A stretch of 58,983 nt of DNA from contig QNES01000005.1 in the NCBI GenBank assembly GCA_003645255.1, positions 1 through 58,983 on the forward strand, written 5' to 3'. Position 1 is the first letter of the stretch, and each line of letters opens with the position of its first letter. Below the pieces are notes generated by a model. The model saw nothing but the letters and a program-made list of their open reading frames with translations. It was not told the DNA's origin and ran no database searches. The position numbers and the translations under genes were made by a program. Positions 46,047-56,605 of the stretch are shown here, in pieces. Source of the DNA: Gammaproteobacteria bacterium. Its GTDB lineage: Bacteria > Pseudomonadota > Gammaproteobacteria > Beggiatoales > Beggiatoaceae.

Positions 46047-46871
46047 TTAACACTTGACATACACAGTTTGTCGTAATAAACGAAAACGGCTACTGAGTTG
46101 AAATAAATTTTCAGAATGCCCTATTAATAAGTAGCCCTGATCATCAATAATATTAGCAAATCGTTCAAATAAAATTTTTTGGCTGGCTTTATTAAAATAA
46201 ATCGCCACATTACGACAAAAGATAATATCAAAAGGACCACGCATTGGCCAATTATTCATCAAATTAAGAAGTTTAAAGGAAATTAACGTTTGTATGTTAG
46301 GTATGACTTGTACCCATCCGGTTTGTACCCCTTTTCCTTTTTTAAACCAACGATGCTTTCTTTCAACTGACACACCTGTTATTTTTTCGTCTTCATAGAT
46401 ACCTAGTTGAGCGGTGGCGAGTACTTGAGAATCTAAATCGGTTGCTAGAATTTTGACATCCCAATCGTTCGGCACGATTTCCTTAAGCACCATCGCAGTT
46501 GAATAAGCTTCCTCACCACTAGCGCAACCTGCTGACCAAATACGAAGACGGCGCGTGGCTTGTTTTTTTATGAGCAATTGGGGTAGCAATTCTTTTTCTA
46601 ATAACTCAAAATGGTGTGGTTCACGAAAAAAAGCGGTTAGGTTAGTTGTCACAGCATTTATAAAATGAACTAACTCTTCACCGCCTTCCATTTTTAGCAG
46701 CTTATAATATTGAAAGAAACTCTTCAAATTAAGAAGGCGCAAACGACGTGATAAGCGGCTATAAAGCATTTCCCGTTTATGCTCTGACAAACAAATGCCG
46801 GTGTGGACAGAAACTAATGTCCGCAATAAATTAAAATCATGTTCAGTAAAACGAAATTCTTGTTCACACAT
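46047..46871 (-). CDS. cheR: Chemotaxis protein methyltransferase CheR
   Basis: A 274-residue SAM-dependent methyltransferase for receptor glutamates. The helical N-terminal domain (HTGICLSEHKREMLYSRLSRRLR) is followed by the SAM motif RIWSAGCASGEEAYSTAMVL near residue 108 and IIFCRNVAIYFN near 213. First gene of the cheR-cheD-cheB group; no receptor, cheA or cheW lies in the window. Confidence 0.95.
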   Translation of the reverse strand: MCEQEFRFTEHDFNLLRTLVSVHTGICLSEHKREMLYSRLSRRLRLLNLKSFFQYYKLLKMEGGEELVHFINAVTTNLTAFFREPHHFELLEKELLPQLLIKKQATRRLRIWSAGCASGEEAYSTAMVLKEIVPNDWDVKILATDLDSQVLATAQLGIYEDEKITGVSVERKHRWFKKGKGVQTGWVQVIPNIQTLISFKLLNLMNNWPMRGPFDIIFCRNVAIYFNKASQKILFERFANIIDDQGYLLIGHSENLFQLSSRFRLLRQTVYVKC

Positions 46872-46951
46872 TAACCTGATTCCGTGTTAATAATGCTTAA
46901 TGGTTATTCCACGCGCCTGCCCTGAGTCTAGCAGGAATAACAGGCACATTC

Positions 46952-46997
46952 CTAACCATTAACCATTAACCATTAATTAACCATAACCATTAACCAA
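46952..46997 (+). repeat. TTAACCA heptamer array before panC-like gene
   Basis: About six units (TAACCAT in phase) lie in the 137-bp divergent gap and end nine bases before the ATG at 47006. A different heptamer from TAACTGA but in the same position relative to a start codon. Confidence 0.85.
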
Positions 46998-47005
46998 TTA
47001 TTATA

Positions 47006-47956
47006 ATGAAAATTATAGAATCTGCTTTAAAAGCAAGCACATACATTGCTGAAATCAAAGCAAAGGGTAAAAAGATTGGCTTTGTACCCACTTTGGGAGG
47101 ACTGCATAAGGGACACCAATTACTAATGCAAAAGGCGCGTGAACAAAATGATGTCACCGTTATTAGCATTTTCTTAAATCCCATGCAGTTTAGGAAAAAA
47201 CACTTTATCGAATACCCAAGCGATTTTGAGTTGGATAAAGTGATAGCCAAAAAAAAACGGATAACTCTGATTTTTCATCCAACAATAAAGGAAATGTTCC
47301 CATTTGTCAGATACTTAGACGATTTTTTTCCTTTCCAAAATGATGAATTTAAGGCTCGTGATCCTGAACGTTTTGTGATTGAACCAAAGGTTCAAAATAG
47401 TATTGATGAGTTAATCAGAGTGCCTAATGAGATGGTTTACCAATTAGATGGGAAATTACATCCTTGGTTTTTTGACGCTTCTGCGACAATTGTTCATAAA
47501 TTATTCAAAATATTGCAGCCAGATCACGCCTATTTTGGCGAAAAAGATATTCAGCAATTGGCAATCATTACAAAGATGGCAGAAACTTATTTTCCCGCCA
47601 TTAAAGTAATAGGCATACCCACACTCCGAGACGCTGATGGTTTAGCTTTCAGTTCAAGAAATGTCAAGCTTTCCGACAAACAACGTCAATCAGCGTTGAA
47701 AGTTTACCACGCCCTGAAGTATGGAGAAAACCTGATTAGGAAAGGGGAATCTGAAACGCGTATCGTCTTGACTGCCATGAAAAAAATAATTATGGCACAA
47801 CATTTGCTAGAAATAGATTATATTGACATAGTCGATAAAAAATCTTTAAAGCCTGTGAATCAGATTAACAACGCAGTCATTTTATACGTCGCATTTTTTG
47901 TTAATAGCATCAGATTAACGGATACGCTGATTATTAATTTAATGAATGAAAAATAA
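47006..47956 (+). CDS. Divergent pantothenate synthetase (PanC-like)
   Basis: A 316-residue member of the PanC fold, which joins pantoate and beta-alanine with ATP. Seen: PTLGGLHKGHQLL near residue 28 (HxGH), IFLNPMQF near 58, YFGEKDIQQLAII near 177 and RDADGLAFSSRNVKLS near 208. It differs from ordinary PanC (about 280 residues): about 30-35 extra residues precede the substrate segment, and the usual RPGHFxGVxT is replaced by HPWFFDASAT. panB and panD are not near. It could be a true PanC or act on another amine or acid. Confidence 0.7.
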   Translation: MKIIESALKASTYIAEIKAKGKKIGFVPTLGGLHKGHQLLMQKAREQNDVTVISIFLNPMQFRKKHFIEYPSDFELDKVIAKKKRITLIFHPTIKEMFPFVRYLDDFFPFQNDEFKARDPERFVIEPKVQNSIDELIRVPNEMVYQLDGKLHPWFFDASATIVHKLFKILQPDHAYFGEKDIQQLAIITKMAETYFPAIKVIGIPTLRDADGLAFSSRNVKLSDKQRQSALKVYHALKYGENLIRKGESETRIVLTAMKKIIMAQHLLEIDYIDIVDKKSLKPVNQINNAVILYVAFFVNSIRLTDTLIINLMNEK

Positions 47957-48104
47957 AATTCGTATTAAATGATTAGGGTGATTTATTATACAAAATATAC
48001 CATCACATTCAGGTGTGTTAAAAATACTATTTTTTGCAAATAGTATTTCTTTAAAACCGGTATATTTAATAAAATCACCTATAAAAATAAGGTGGTATGA
48101 TAAA

Positions 48105-48467
48105 ATGTTGAGTGAATTTCACTTAAAACAAGATGAACGTTTTAATATCAAACGTTGGTTTCAAGATGATTATTTTGATCTATTTATCTGGCAAAATAAC
48201 CCTGGTCAAATTATTAGTTTTCAATTGTGTTATGATCGTTCAGGAAATGAGCGTGTCATTTCATGGGACCATAAAAGAGGTTTTGGGCATCATCGTGTTG
48301 ATGATGGGGAAGCTTCACCTCACAAAAACATGACCCCAATTTTTGTAAAAGATGAGGCTTTTTCATCCTACGACGAAGTACTGTCTAAATTTACACAATC
48401 AAGCAAACAGATTAGTCAAGATATCTGTTCTTTTATAGTACAAAAACTGGAAGAATATAGCCCATAA
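48105..48467 (+). CDS. Hypothetical protein
   Basis: Not recognised. I choose ATG 48105, preceded by AAGGTGG 9 nt upstream, over ATG 48015; it gives 120 residues. The protein is rich in aromatic and charged residues (RWFQDDYFDLFIWQNN; ISWDHKRGFGHHRVDDGE) with no signal or membrane segment. It lies 148 bp after the panC-like gene on the same strand. A bidirectional hairpin follows. Confidence 0.55.
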   Translation: MLSEFHLKQDERFNIKRWFQDDYFDLFIWQNNPGQIISFQLCYDRSGNERVISWDHKRGFGHHRVDDGEASPHKNMTPIFVKDEAFSSYDEVLSKFTQSSKQISQDICSFIVQKLEEYSP

Positions 48468-48490
48468 AAATATCAACATTATTAACAACT

Positions 48491-48523
48491 AAACCTGACA
48501 GGTTTTAGAAACCTGTCAGGTTT
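48491..48523. terminator. CCTGACAGG hairpin between convergent genes (copy 4)
   Basis: A perfect 15-bp stem, AAACCTGACAGGTTT and its complement, with a 3-nt loop; T-rich on both outer sides. It lies between convergent genes and most likely stops both. Confidence 0.75.
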
Positions 48524-48549
48524 TCAAAGCTTTGCTCATTCTTATCCAT

Positions 48550-49362
<813 letters not shown>

Positions 49363-49390
49363 CTACCTTAACTAAAAGCTTGAATATAAA

Positions 49391-49417
49391 AAATCCGATT
49401 TTTTTAAAATCGGATTT
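49391..49417 (-). terminator. Rho-independent terminator between dnaJ and dapB
   Basis: On the minus strand AAATCCGATTTT-AAA-AAAATCGGATTT is followed directly by TTT, part of a run of six Ts. It would end the dnaK-dnaJ transcript before dapB. Confidence 0.75.
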
Positions 49418-49480
49418 CTTTAAGGGTTAAGAATCATCTTGAACAATTTTTTGAAAAAATATTCTTATTGGAGTTGTGAA

Positions 49481-50611
49481 TCAATTTTTCATATCTTCAA
49501 AAAATTTTTTAACGCCATCTAACCATGAACTTTGTTTAGGACTATGACGTTTACTTTTATGCATACTTTTCTCAAATTCTCTAAGTAACTCTTTTTGCTG
49601 AGGGGTCAAATTAACTGGCGTTTCGACTACCACACGGCAATGTAAATCACCTGCTAAACCACCGCGCACCGGTTTAACGCCCTTACCCCGAATACGGAAC
49701 TGTTTGCCCGTTTGTGTTTCTGGGGGAATTTTAAGCACAACACGACCATTTAGAGTAGGTGCTTCCAACTCCCCTCCTAAAGCTGCGCTGACAAGACTAA
49801 TCGGTACTTCACAAAATAAATGGTTATTTTCACGAGTGAAAATAGGATGAGGACGTACATTAACTTGTACATATAAATCGCCTGTAGGTCCACCATTGAC
49901 CCCAGCTTCACCTTCTCCAGATAAGCGAATCCTATCACCACTATCCACTCCTGGTGGCACTTTGACAGATAAGGTTTTGTGTTCCTGAACTCGTCCGCTA
50001 CTATGACACTGAGGACAAGGGGCAGGGATGATTTTCCCGGTACCACGACAGCTAGGACAGGCTTGTTGTACAGAAAAAAATCCTCTGGTCATGCGTACTT
50101 GACCATGCCCGCCACAATGTGGACACATTTTGGGGCTAGAACCAGGTTTGGCACCACTACCATGACAAGTGTCACAAGTGACTTGTGTAGGAACACGGAT
50201 TTTAACTTCAGTTCCACCTGCCACTTCTTCAAGCGATAAGCCCAAATCATAGCGCAAATCATTTCCCCTGTACACATTTTGACTTCCACCCCTCGTACCC
50301 CCACCGAATACACTTTCAAAAATATCACCTATATCGCCAAAACCACCTCCAAAACCACCTCCAAAACCACCGCCACCCATACTAGCGTCAATACCAGCAT
50401 GTCCAAACTGATCATAAGCTGCCCGTTTTTGCGCATCACTTAAAATTTCATAAGCTTCTTTAACTTCTTTAAAATTGTCTTCTGCTTGTTTATTATCTGG
50501 ATTACGATCTGGATGATATTTCATTGCCAAACGGCGATAGGATTTTTTTATCTCTTCGCCAGAAGCGTTTTTTTGTACATTAAGAACTTGATAATAATCA
50601 CGTTTTTCCAT
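49481..50611 (-). CDS. dnaJ: Chaperone protein DnaJ
   Basis: A 376-residue class A J-protein: J domain with YHPDRNPDN near residue 32, Gly/Phe region ([14 protein letters not shown]) and four zinc knuckles [24 protein letters not shown] and CPQCHSSG, the last with Ser in place of a conserved Gly. It stimulates DnaK and delivers unfolded proteins. Preceded by a TAACTGA array rather than a Shine-Dalgarno site. Confidence 0.97.
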   Translation of the reverse strand: MEKRDYYQVLNVQKNASGEEIKKSYRRLAMKYHPDRNPDNKQAEDNFKEVKEAYEILSDAQKRAAYDQFGHAGIDASMGGGGFGGGFGGGFGDIGDIFESVFGGGTRGGSQNVYRGNDLRYDLGLSLEEVAGGTEVKIRVPTQVTCDTCHGSGAKPGSSPKMCPHCGGHGQVRMTRGFFSVQQACPSCRGTGKIIPAPCPQCHSSGRVQEHKTLSVKVPPGVDSGDRIRLSGEGEAGVNGGPTGDLYVQVNVRPHPIFTRENNHLFCEVPISLVSAALGGELEAPTLNGRVVLKIPPETQTGKQFRIRGKGVKPVRGGLAGDLHCRVVVETPVNLTPQQKELLREFEKSMHKSKRHSPKQSSWLDGVKKFFEDMKN

Positions 50612-50639
50612 ATCAGTTATCAGTTATCAGTTATCAATT
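50612..50639 (-). repeat. TAACTGA array before dnaJ
   Basis: Three perfect units and one variant (TAATTGA, read from the minus strand) end one base before the dnaJ ATG. Confidence 0.9.
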
Positions 50640-50713
50640 GTATTACTATATGTTGGACAAAAAAATAGGCGCAATACTTTATATAGATATTCAGATAAAT
50701 CAAATCGTCGGAC

Positions 50714-50736
50714 CCAAGTTTCTTTAGGAAACTTGG
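50714..50736. terminator. CCAAGTTTC hairpin between dnaK and dnaJ
   Basis: A 9-bp perfect stem with loop TTTAG in the 184-bp gap. May reduce read-through from dnaK into dnaJ; no T-run. Confidence 0.45.
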
Positions 50737-50795
50737 TTACTGTCTTGTAAAACGAATTATCTGAAAAACTATAGCACTGCGCCTACTTAATCAGT

Positions 50796-52739
50796 TTATT
50801 TTTTACCGTCTTTTACCTCTTCAAATTCAGCATCAACCACATCAGATTGCTTATCTTTGCCTTTTTCATTTGCAGCTTGAGCGGCTTCAGTAAAACCAGC
50901 AGTATCAGGACCACCTTCTCCGGCTTGACTATAAGCTTGCTGTGTAATTTTACCTGATAATTCTGCCAAAGTTTGCGTTTTGCCCGTAATGGCTTCTTTG
51001 TCATCACCTTTCAGCACTTCCTTGAGATCATCAATAGCGGCTTCAATGGCCGTTTTATCATCAGTACTGACCTTATCGCCTAAATCTTTTACAGATTTTG
51101 TGGTCGAATGAATCAAATTATCAGCCGTGTTACGAGCTTCAACCAACTCATGGAACTTCTTATCCTCGCTAGCATGAGTCTCAGCATCTTTAACCATTTG
51201 GTCTATCTCGTCATCAGACAAACCGCTGGAAGCTTTGATGGAAATAGATTGTTCCTTACCAGTCGCCTTATCTTTAGCCGAAACGTGCAAGATACCATTA
51301 GCATCAATATCAAAAGTGACATCGATTTGTGGTACACCACGCGGTGCTGCTGGAATACCAACCAAATCAAATTTTTCTAACGACTTATTAGCCGCTGCAA
51401 CATCACGCTCACCTTGCAATACATGGACGGTTACCGCCGTTTGGTTGTCATCGGCAGTGGAAAATATTTGTGAGTGTTTAGTTGGAATTGTGGTATTTTT
51501 GGTAATCAGCTTAGTCATGACACCGCCCATGGTTTCAATACCCAAAGATAATGGGGTCACATCCAACAACAACACATCTTTCACATCACCACTTAAGACG
51601 CCGCCTTGAATGGCAGCACCAATGGCAATCGCTTCATCGGGATTGACATCTTTACGTGCTTCTTTACCAAACAAACCTTTAACCGCTTCTTGCACCGATG
51701 GCATACGAGTTTGTCCACCGACTAAAATCACCTCGTTAATATCCCCGGCAGACAAATTGGCATCTTTCATGGCAGTTTGGCAGGGTCCCAAAGTACGTTC
51801 AACGAGATCATCAACTAAAGATTCCAGTTTAGCGCGGGTCAATTTGATATTTAGGTGTTTCGGTCCACTCGCATCCGCCGTCACATAAGGCAAATTGACA
51901 TCGGTTTGTTGGCTTGAAGACAGTTCAATCTTAGCTTTTTCCGCCGCTTCTTTCAGGCGTTGTAGAGCCAAGGGATCCTTTTTTAAATTAATCCCGCTAT
52001 CTTTTTTGAATTCATCAACCAAATATTCAATGATGCGTAAGTCGAAGTCTTCACCCCCTAAAAATGTGTCACCATTAGTAGATAGCACCTCAAACTGGTG
52101 TTCCCCATCCACTTCCGCAATTTCAATAATCGAAATATCGAACGTGCCACCACCCAAGTCATACACCGCAATTTTGGCATCACCCCGTTTTTTATCCATG
52201 CCATAAGCCAAAGCCGCTGCGGTTGGCTCGTTAATAATGCGTTTGACATCCAAGCCGGCAATACGTCCCGCATCTTTGGTCGCTTGACGTTGGGAGTCAT
52301 TAAAATAGGCTGGGACCGTAATAACCGCTTCGTTCACAGACTCACCTAAATAGTCTTCGGCGGTTTTTTTCATTTTCATCAACACCCTGGCTGAAATTTC
52401 AGGTGGTGCCATTTTTTTACCCTTGACAGCGACCCAAGCATCGCCATTGTCAGCTTCGACGATTTTGTAGGAGACCATATCCACATCACGCTGCACAACC
52501 TTATCCTTATATTTGCGACCAATCAGGCGTTTCACAGCAAATAAGGTATTATCTGGGTTGGTAACAGCTTGACGTTTAGCAGATTGTCCTACTAAGACTT
52601 CTTCGTCGCCGGTATAAGCAACAATAGAGGGTGTAGTACGTCCTCCTTCACTGTTTTCAATGACGCGCTTAGCTTCACCTTCTATAACCGCGACGCAGGA
52701 ATTTGTGGTTCCTAAATCAATACCAATAATTTTACTCAT
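50796..52739 (-). CDS. dnaK: Chaperone protein DnaK
   Basis: A 647-residue Hsp70. ATPase motifs [15 protein letters not shown] at the start, [15 protein letters not shown] near residue 192 and [13 protein letters not shown] near 338; substrate domain with [18 protein letters not shown] near 390; acidic tail [10 protein letters not shown]. Works with DnaJ and GrpE. Upstream on the minus strand a TATAAT box is present near 52784 but I see no good -35. Confidence 0.98.
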   Translation of the reverse strand: MSKIIGIDLGTTNSCVAVIEGEAKRVIENSEGGRTTPSIVAYTGDEEVLVGQSAKRQAVTNPDNTLFAVKRLIGRKYKDKVVQRDVDMVSYKIVEADNGDAWVAVKGKKMAPPEISARVLMKMKKTAEDYLGESVNEAVITVPAYFNDSQRQATKDAGRIAGLDVKRIINEPTAAALAYGMDKKRGDAKIAVYDLGGGTFDISIIEIAEVDGEHQFEVLSTNGDTFLGGEDFDLRIIEYLVDEFKKDSGINLKKDPLALQRLKEAAEKAKIELSSSQQTDVNLPYVTADASGPKHLNIKLTRAKLESLVDDLVERTLGPCQTAMKDANLSAGDINEVILVGGQTRMPSVQEAVKGLFGKEARKDVNPDEAIAIGAAIQGGVLSGDVKDVLLLDVTPLSLGIETMGGVMTKLITKNTTIPTKHSQIFSTADDNQTAVTVHVLQGERDVAAANKSLEKFDLVGIPAAPRGVPQIDVTFDIDANGILHVSAKDKATGKEQSISIKASSGLSDDEIDQMVKDAETHASEDKKFHELVEARNTADNLIHSTTKSVKDLGDKVSTDDKTAIEAAIDDLKEVLKGDDKEAITGKTQTLAELSGKITQQAYSQAGEGGPDTAGFTEAAQAANEKGKDKQSDVVDAEFEEVKDGKK

Positions 52740-52855
52740 CAGTCTATTCTCCTAAAACAATGGTTAATGAATATATAGACATTATACCCATTTTTTCAAT
52801 AATATTAATAAAATCAATAAGTTGTGTTAATTCAGTCTAAATTCTAATGACTTCA

Positions 52856-52899
52856 TTTCGAGGTTTCCGTTTTTCTTCAAAAAAACGGAAACCTCGAAA
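52856..52899. terminator. 19-bp-stem hairpin between grpE and dnaK
   Basis: TTTCGAGGTTTCCGTTTTT and its perfect complement with a 6-nt loop, in the 209-bp gap. On the minus strand the second arm ends in AAA, so it is not a classical terminator; it may be an mRNA processing or stability element. Confidence 0.6.
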
Positions 52900-52948
52900 G
52901 CATTACTTTGTAACTACAAGTTGAAAATGAAACGATTGATATTGGGTT

Positions 52949-53674
52949 TTAGCCTTGATTTTCAAGCGGTTCTTCTACCGGAATACCCTTTGCTACCACT
53001 ACCCGTGCTGGACGTAAAAGGCGATCATTAAGTTGATAACCTTTTTGATGGACATGTAAAACGGTGCCATCTTCCACCTCATGCAGCGTTTGCATCGCCA
53101 TAGCTTCATGCCATTGTGGATTAAATTTTTGATCCAACGGATTAATTTCTACTACGCCAAATTTTGCCATGGCATCGGATAACATTTTTAATGTCAACGT
53201 AATGCCGTCCTGTATTGCTTTCAAATCAGTTTCTGGTTTAGCCGCCGCGTCTAAACCAAGCTCCATGCTATCTTTAACGGCAAGCAATTCGGTTGAAAAT
53301 TTTTCCAGGGCATATTTACGCGCATTTTCTAAATCGCGGTTCATACGTTTTTGCAAATTATCATATTCAGCGTGCTTGCGAAGCAGATTCTCCCAATGAT
53401 TTTCCGCTTTTTGTGTGGCTGAAGCCAACAGCTGGCTTAGTTCTTCTACTGTGTGAGCGGTTTTAGGTGCAGTGGTAGAAGTATCAGCAGCATCCGTTGA
53501 TTCGACATTGGGTATATCATCCACTGGTATAGACGTGTCATTAGAAGCGTCCATCGAATCAGGAAGATTTGTGTCAGGAGTAGGTACTGTCGTATCATGG
53601 GCTTCACCCACTGCATCCTTCACATCACTGAGTTTAGAAGCGTTTTTTTCAGGCAATGATTCATCGCTAGTCAT
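52949..53674 (-). CDS. grpE: Nucleotide exchange factor GrpE
   Basis: A 241-residue GrpE, the exchange factor of DnaK. The conserved core starts near residue 80 (coiled coil ENLLRKHAEYDNLQKRMNRDLENARKYALEKF) and ends with the beta domain FNPQWHEAMAMQ. About 75 residues of acidic, Thr/Pro/Asp-rich sequence precede it, longer than in E. coli (197 residues in total). A TTAACCA-type array lies in front of the start. Confidence 0.94.
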   Translation of the reverse strand: MTSDESLPEKNASKLSDVKDAVGEAHDTTVPTPDTNLPDSMDASNDTSIPVDDIPNVESTDAADTSTTAPKTAHTVEELSQLLASATQKAENHWENLLRKHAEYDNLQKRMNRDLENARKYALEKFSTELLAVKDSMELGLDAAAKPETDLKAIQDGITLTLKMLSDAMAKFGVVEINPLDQKFNPQWHEAMAMQTLHEVEDGTVLHVHQKGYQLNDRLLRPARVVVAKGIPVEEPLENQG

Positions 53675-53683
53675 AATTAATAA

Positions 53684-53713
53684 TGGTTAATGGTTAATGG
53701 TTAATGGTTAATG
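53684..53713 (-). repeat. TTAACCA heptamer array before grpE
   Basis: Four perfect units (minus strand ATTAACC) end about nine bases before the grpE ATG. The rest of the 303-bp gap to hrcA holds short inverted repeats (GTCGCT/AGCGAC near 53795-53836) and no gene. Confidence 0.88.
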
Positions 53714-53977
53714 AAGAAATAACCTGACATTTACATTGTAAATGCGAATTAAGGGTTCAGAAACCTCTTTAAATTCAAACGATTACTTGAGTCCGTCGCT
53801 TATGTATAGGCTACCTAACACGCTGAGCGTGAGCGACGAACTCCACTCCTACTTTTAATTCGCATAATCAAATAAAAAGTATTTGCTGAATGGTCTAAAA
53901 AAACTTTATTTGAAAAAACGCAACTATAACCTAGATTTTGTTGCACTCACTTTAGAAAGGGAATGAATGGGGATAAG

Positions 53978-55018
53978 TCAGTGATGGTTCAAGGCTGAAC
54001 CAAGTAATTTGGCAGTTAAATCGACAATGGGAATCACCCGTTCATAAGGCATACGTGTTGGTCCAATGACACCGAGTACTCCTATGACTGTACCTTTAAC
54101 CGTATAGGGAGAGGTTACGATACTACAATCACACAATACTTCATAGCCCGATTCTTCACCAACAAATATTTGCATACCTTGAGCTTTGATGGCTTGATCA
54201 AGTAGGTGCAAAATATCACGTTTTTGATTAAATGCGATAAATAAATCACGTAATTTTTCTATATTAGACAATTCGGCGATTTCCATCAGATTAGTTTGCC
54301 CTGTCATCACAAAATCGCGTTCATTAAAATCCGAGCTATTAAAAGCTTTTTCTGCCATTTCTATGACAACTTTCATCAATTTGTCAACATTTTCGCGGGT
54401 TTCTTTTAATTCACGAAGCAAATTTTCACGCACGGTTTTAATATTTTTACCCCCAAAAGCGTCATTTAAATAATTCGCGGCGCTTTGTAGCTCAGCCGGT
54501 GAATAGCGACGGCTAGTATTTATAATACGATTTTCAACTTCCTGATCGTTAAAAACTAATATAACCAATACTTGTTTTTTTGATTGGGAAATAAATTCGA
54601 CATGACGCAGTGCTTTAGAATCACGTTTGGGGAGCATAACCACACCGACTAAATGGGTAATTTCCGACAATAGGTTAGAGGTTTGTTCCCACAAACTCTT
54701 ACATTTTTTTTGGGTGAATTGGCGACGTAAATGTTGTTCTTGTATACGATTGACGGGTTTCACTTGCAATAAAGTATCAAGGAATAGTCGATAACCACGT
54801 ACTGTAGGAATACGCCCGGCTGAGGTATGCGGCGAGCAAAGCAGCCCCATTTCTTCTAGGTCTGCCATCACATTACGAATAGTCGCCGGACTGAATTTAA
54901 GTTCAGCATCGCGTGATAGTGTACGTGATCCAATGGGTTGTCCTTCACGGATATAACGATTGACTAATACTTTTAATAACTGCTGGGCACGTTCATTTAT
55001 TGGGTTATTTTGAATCAT
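53978..55018 (-). CDS. hrcA: Heat-inducible transcription repressor HrcA
   Basis: A 346-residue repressor of class I heat-shock genes, with the N-terminal winged helix (QQLLKVLVNRYIREGQPIGSRTLSRDAELKFSPATIRNVMADLEEMGLL), GAF-like middle and C-terminal domain. First gene of the hrcA-grpE-dnaK-dnaJ order. HrcA normally binds the CIRCE repeat (TTAGCACTC-N9-GAGTGCTAA); I find no such site in front of hrcA, grpE, dnaK or dnaJ here. Confidence 0.95.
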   Translation of the reverse strand: MIQNNPINERAQQLLKVLVNRYIREGQPIGSRTLSRDAELKFSPATIRNVMADLEEMGLLCSPHTSAGRIPTVRGYRLFLDTLLQVKPVNRIQEQHLRRQFTQKKCKSLWEQTSNLLSEITHLVGVVMLPKRDSKALRHVEFISQSKKQVLVILVFNDQEVENRIINTSRRYSPAELQSAANYLNDAFGGKNIKTVRENLLRELKETRENVDKLMKVVIEMAEKAFNSSDFNERDFVMTGQTNLMEIAELSNIEKLRDLFIAFNQKRDILHLLDQAIKAQGMQIFVGEESGYEVLCDCSIVTSPYTVKGTVIGVLGVIGPTRMPYERVIPIVDLTAKLLGSALNHH

Positions 55019-55198
55019 TATTTGAGTGATTAATTGTTGAAGGCTCTTAGTTTAAAAATTTTAGTCAATAAAGCCAAAATGATTATTTCATAAAAATGCT
55101 CAATTAATAATTAAATACTAATTAATTAATAAATAGCTCATTTTTTAGTAACTACTTAACATGTTAGAAATACTATTTTTTGAAAAAACGTCACGAAT

Positions 55199-55294
55199 CA
55201 GGGCAAGCACAAGGGTGTGCAGCTTATGTATGAATATTGTTATCACTCTATGTATGGATATTATTGTAGGCTATACACCTTTATGCTTGCCCTG
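55199..55294. repeat. 96-bp MITE-like element between hrcA and nadK
   Basis: Perfect 11-bp terminal inverted repeats CAGGGCAAGCA/TGCTTGCCCTG with further pairing of ACAAGGGTGTG with TACACCTTTAT inside. Its right half resembles the right half of the element at 15651. The 580-bp gap (55019-55598) otherwise holds AT-rich DNA with an AAAAACAGGGTTTCTAAAAT repeat near 55470 that recurs inverted near 20695; no gene is supported. Confidence 0.7.
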
Positions 55295-55598
55295 AAAAAA
55301 CATGACTCTTTTATTAAAATTTGTTAGCCTTGGTATAAATCTATTTAAATTTTATTTCAAGGTTAAGTCGTTTTTTTTAGACTGTGAACGGTTAATATTG
55401 GACTTTCTGTTTGTGTTTCGGAAATTCACGAAACAAAAAGTCTCGTTTTTATCCATGCGAAGTCTAAAAAACAGGGTTTCTAAAATGTTAAAAAACTTTC
55501 CAACATATATCATGAAATTTTTAAATCAGAATGTCATAATAACTTGCAAACCTAAGAATAGGTAATCACAAAGGATTGCCCCTACTGAATAATTGAAT

Positions 55599-56513
55599 AT
55601 GTTTAAAAGTATAGGATTAATTGCTAAACGTGGTGGTGTTCAAGTCAAAAATTGTTTAGAAGTTTTAATAAATTTTTTAACAAAGCGTCATATTAATATA
55701 TTAATTGATGCATCTAGTGCTTTAGTTTTCAGCCATAACCATTTAAAGATTGTTGCTAATACTGAAGCGTTGGGTTGCCATTGTGATTTAATTATTGTAA
55801 TTGGTGGGGATGGTACATTATTACAAGCAGCACGTTTATTAGCCAAATACGATGTCTGCTTATTGGGTATTAATTTAGGACGATTAGGTTTTTTAACGGA
55901 TATTTCGCCTTCAGAGATGGAAAAATATCTGGGTGATATTTTAGAAGGTGCTTATGATGTAGAAGAACGTCTGTTAATTTATGCCGAAGTTTATCGTGAC
56001 AAACGTTGTTTATCTTATTGTAATGCTTTAAATGATATTGTTATTCATCGCGGGAATATGTCACATATACTTACTTTTGAAACGATAATTGATGGACATT
56101 TTGTTAATAGTCAATGCGCTGATGGTTTAGTGGTGGCAACCCCCACTGGTTCGACTGCTTACGCGCTTTCAGCCGGGGGACCTATAATATATCCGTCCTT
56201 GAATGCTTTGGTATTGGTACCTATTTGTCCGCATACCCTGAGCAGTCGTCCACTGGTTATTGATGGTAATTCGTGCATACAAATTACCGTAGCGTGTGAT
56301 CGAGTAGAACAAGCTCAGTTAAACAGAGATGGTGTATTGTGTCAAACGCTTAAGCCAGGAGATCAAATTATCATTAAAAAACTAAGCGAATCTATTTGCC
56401 TAATTCATCCACAGGGGCATGATCACTATGCGACTTTACGCGCCAAATTAGATTGGAGCAAATCAACTTATAGCCATTCTGTGATTAATTATGAAACACA
56501 AACTAACCGCTAG
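55599..56513 (+). CDS. nadK: NAD kinase
   Basis: A 304-residue NAD kinase that makes NADP. The GGDGT motif is in VIGGDGTLLQAARLL near residue 70, followed by GINLGRLGFLTDI near 94 and the second conserved segment TPTGSTAYALSAGGPI near 182. Start ATG 55599; a TTG two codons upstream is in frame. It precedes recN, as in E. coli. Confidence 0.95.
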   Translation: MFKSIGLIAKRGGVQVKNCLEVLINFLTKRHINILIDASSALVFSHNHLKIVANTEALGCHCDLIIVIGGDGTLLQAARLLAKYDVCLLGINLGRLGFLTDISPSEMEKYLGDILEGAYDVEERLLIYAEVYRDKRCLSYCNALNDIVIHRGNMSHILTFETIIDGHFVNSQCADGLVVATPTGSTAYALSAGGPIIYPSLNALVLVPICPHTLSSRPLVIDGNSCIQITVACDRVEQAQLNRDGVLCQTLKPGDQIIIKKLSESICLIHPQGHDHYATLRAKLDWSKSTYSHSVINYETQTNR

Positions 56514-56530
56514 GTTCATTGTGAACTGAT

Positions 56531-56574
56531 TTTCACGCAAACGTTTTTGCAGCCGCAAAAACGTTTGCGTGAAA
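56531..56574. repeat. Perfect 20-bp-stem hairpin between nadK and recN (copy 2 of 2)
   Basis: Same arms as the element after rpsA (22656-22699), loop AGCC instead of AACC. It lies 18 bp after nadK and directly before a heptamer array. Confidence 0.85.
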
Positions 56575-56576
56575 CT

Positions 56577-56600
56577 GAGATAACTGATAACTGATAACTG
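56577..56600 (+). repeat. TAACTGA array before recN
   Basis: Three units of TAACTGA end five bases before the recN GTG. The AAAAAG between them gives no real Shine-Dalgarno site. Confidence 0.88.
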
Positions 56601-56605
56601 AAAAA

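Noticed and set aside
51235..52206. Long open frames opposite dnaK
   Set aside because: Shadow frames of a highly expressed gene with biased codon use; no start signals or family similarity.
53930..53977. CIRCE operator suggested by TTGCACTC
   Set aside because: The second half-site GAGTGCTAA is missing at the required 9-nt spacing.
55302..55565. 87-codon frame before nadK
   Set aside because: AT-rich, Phe/Lys/Leu-rich by composition, contains dispersed repeat sequence, no ribosome binding site.
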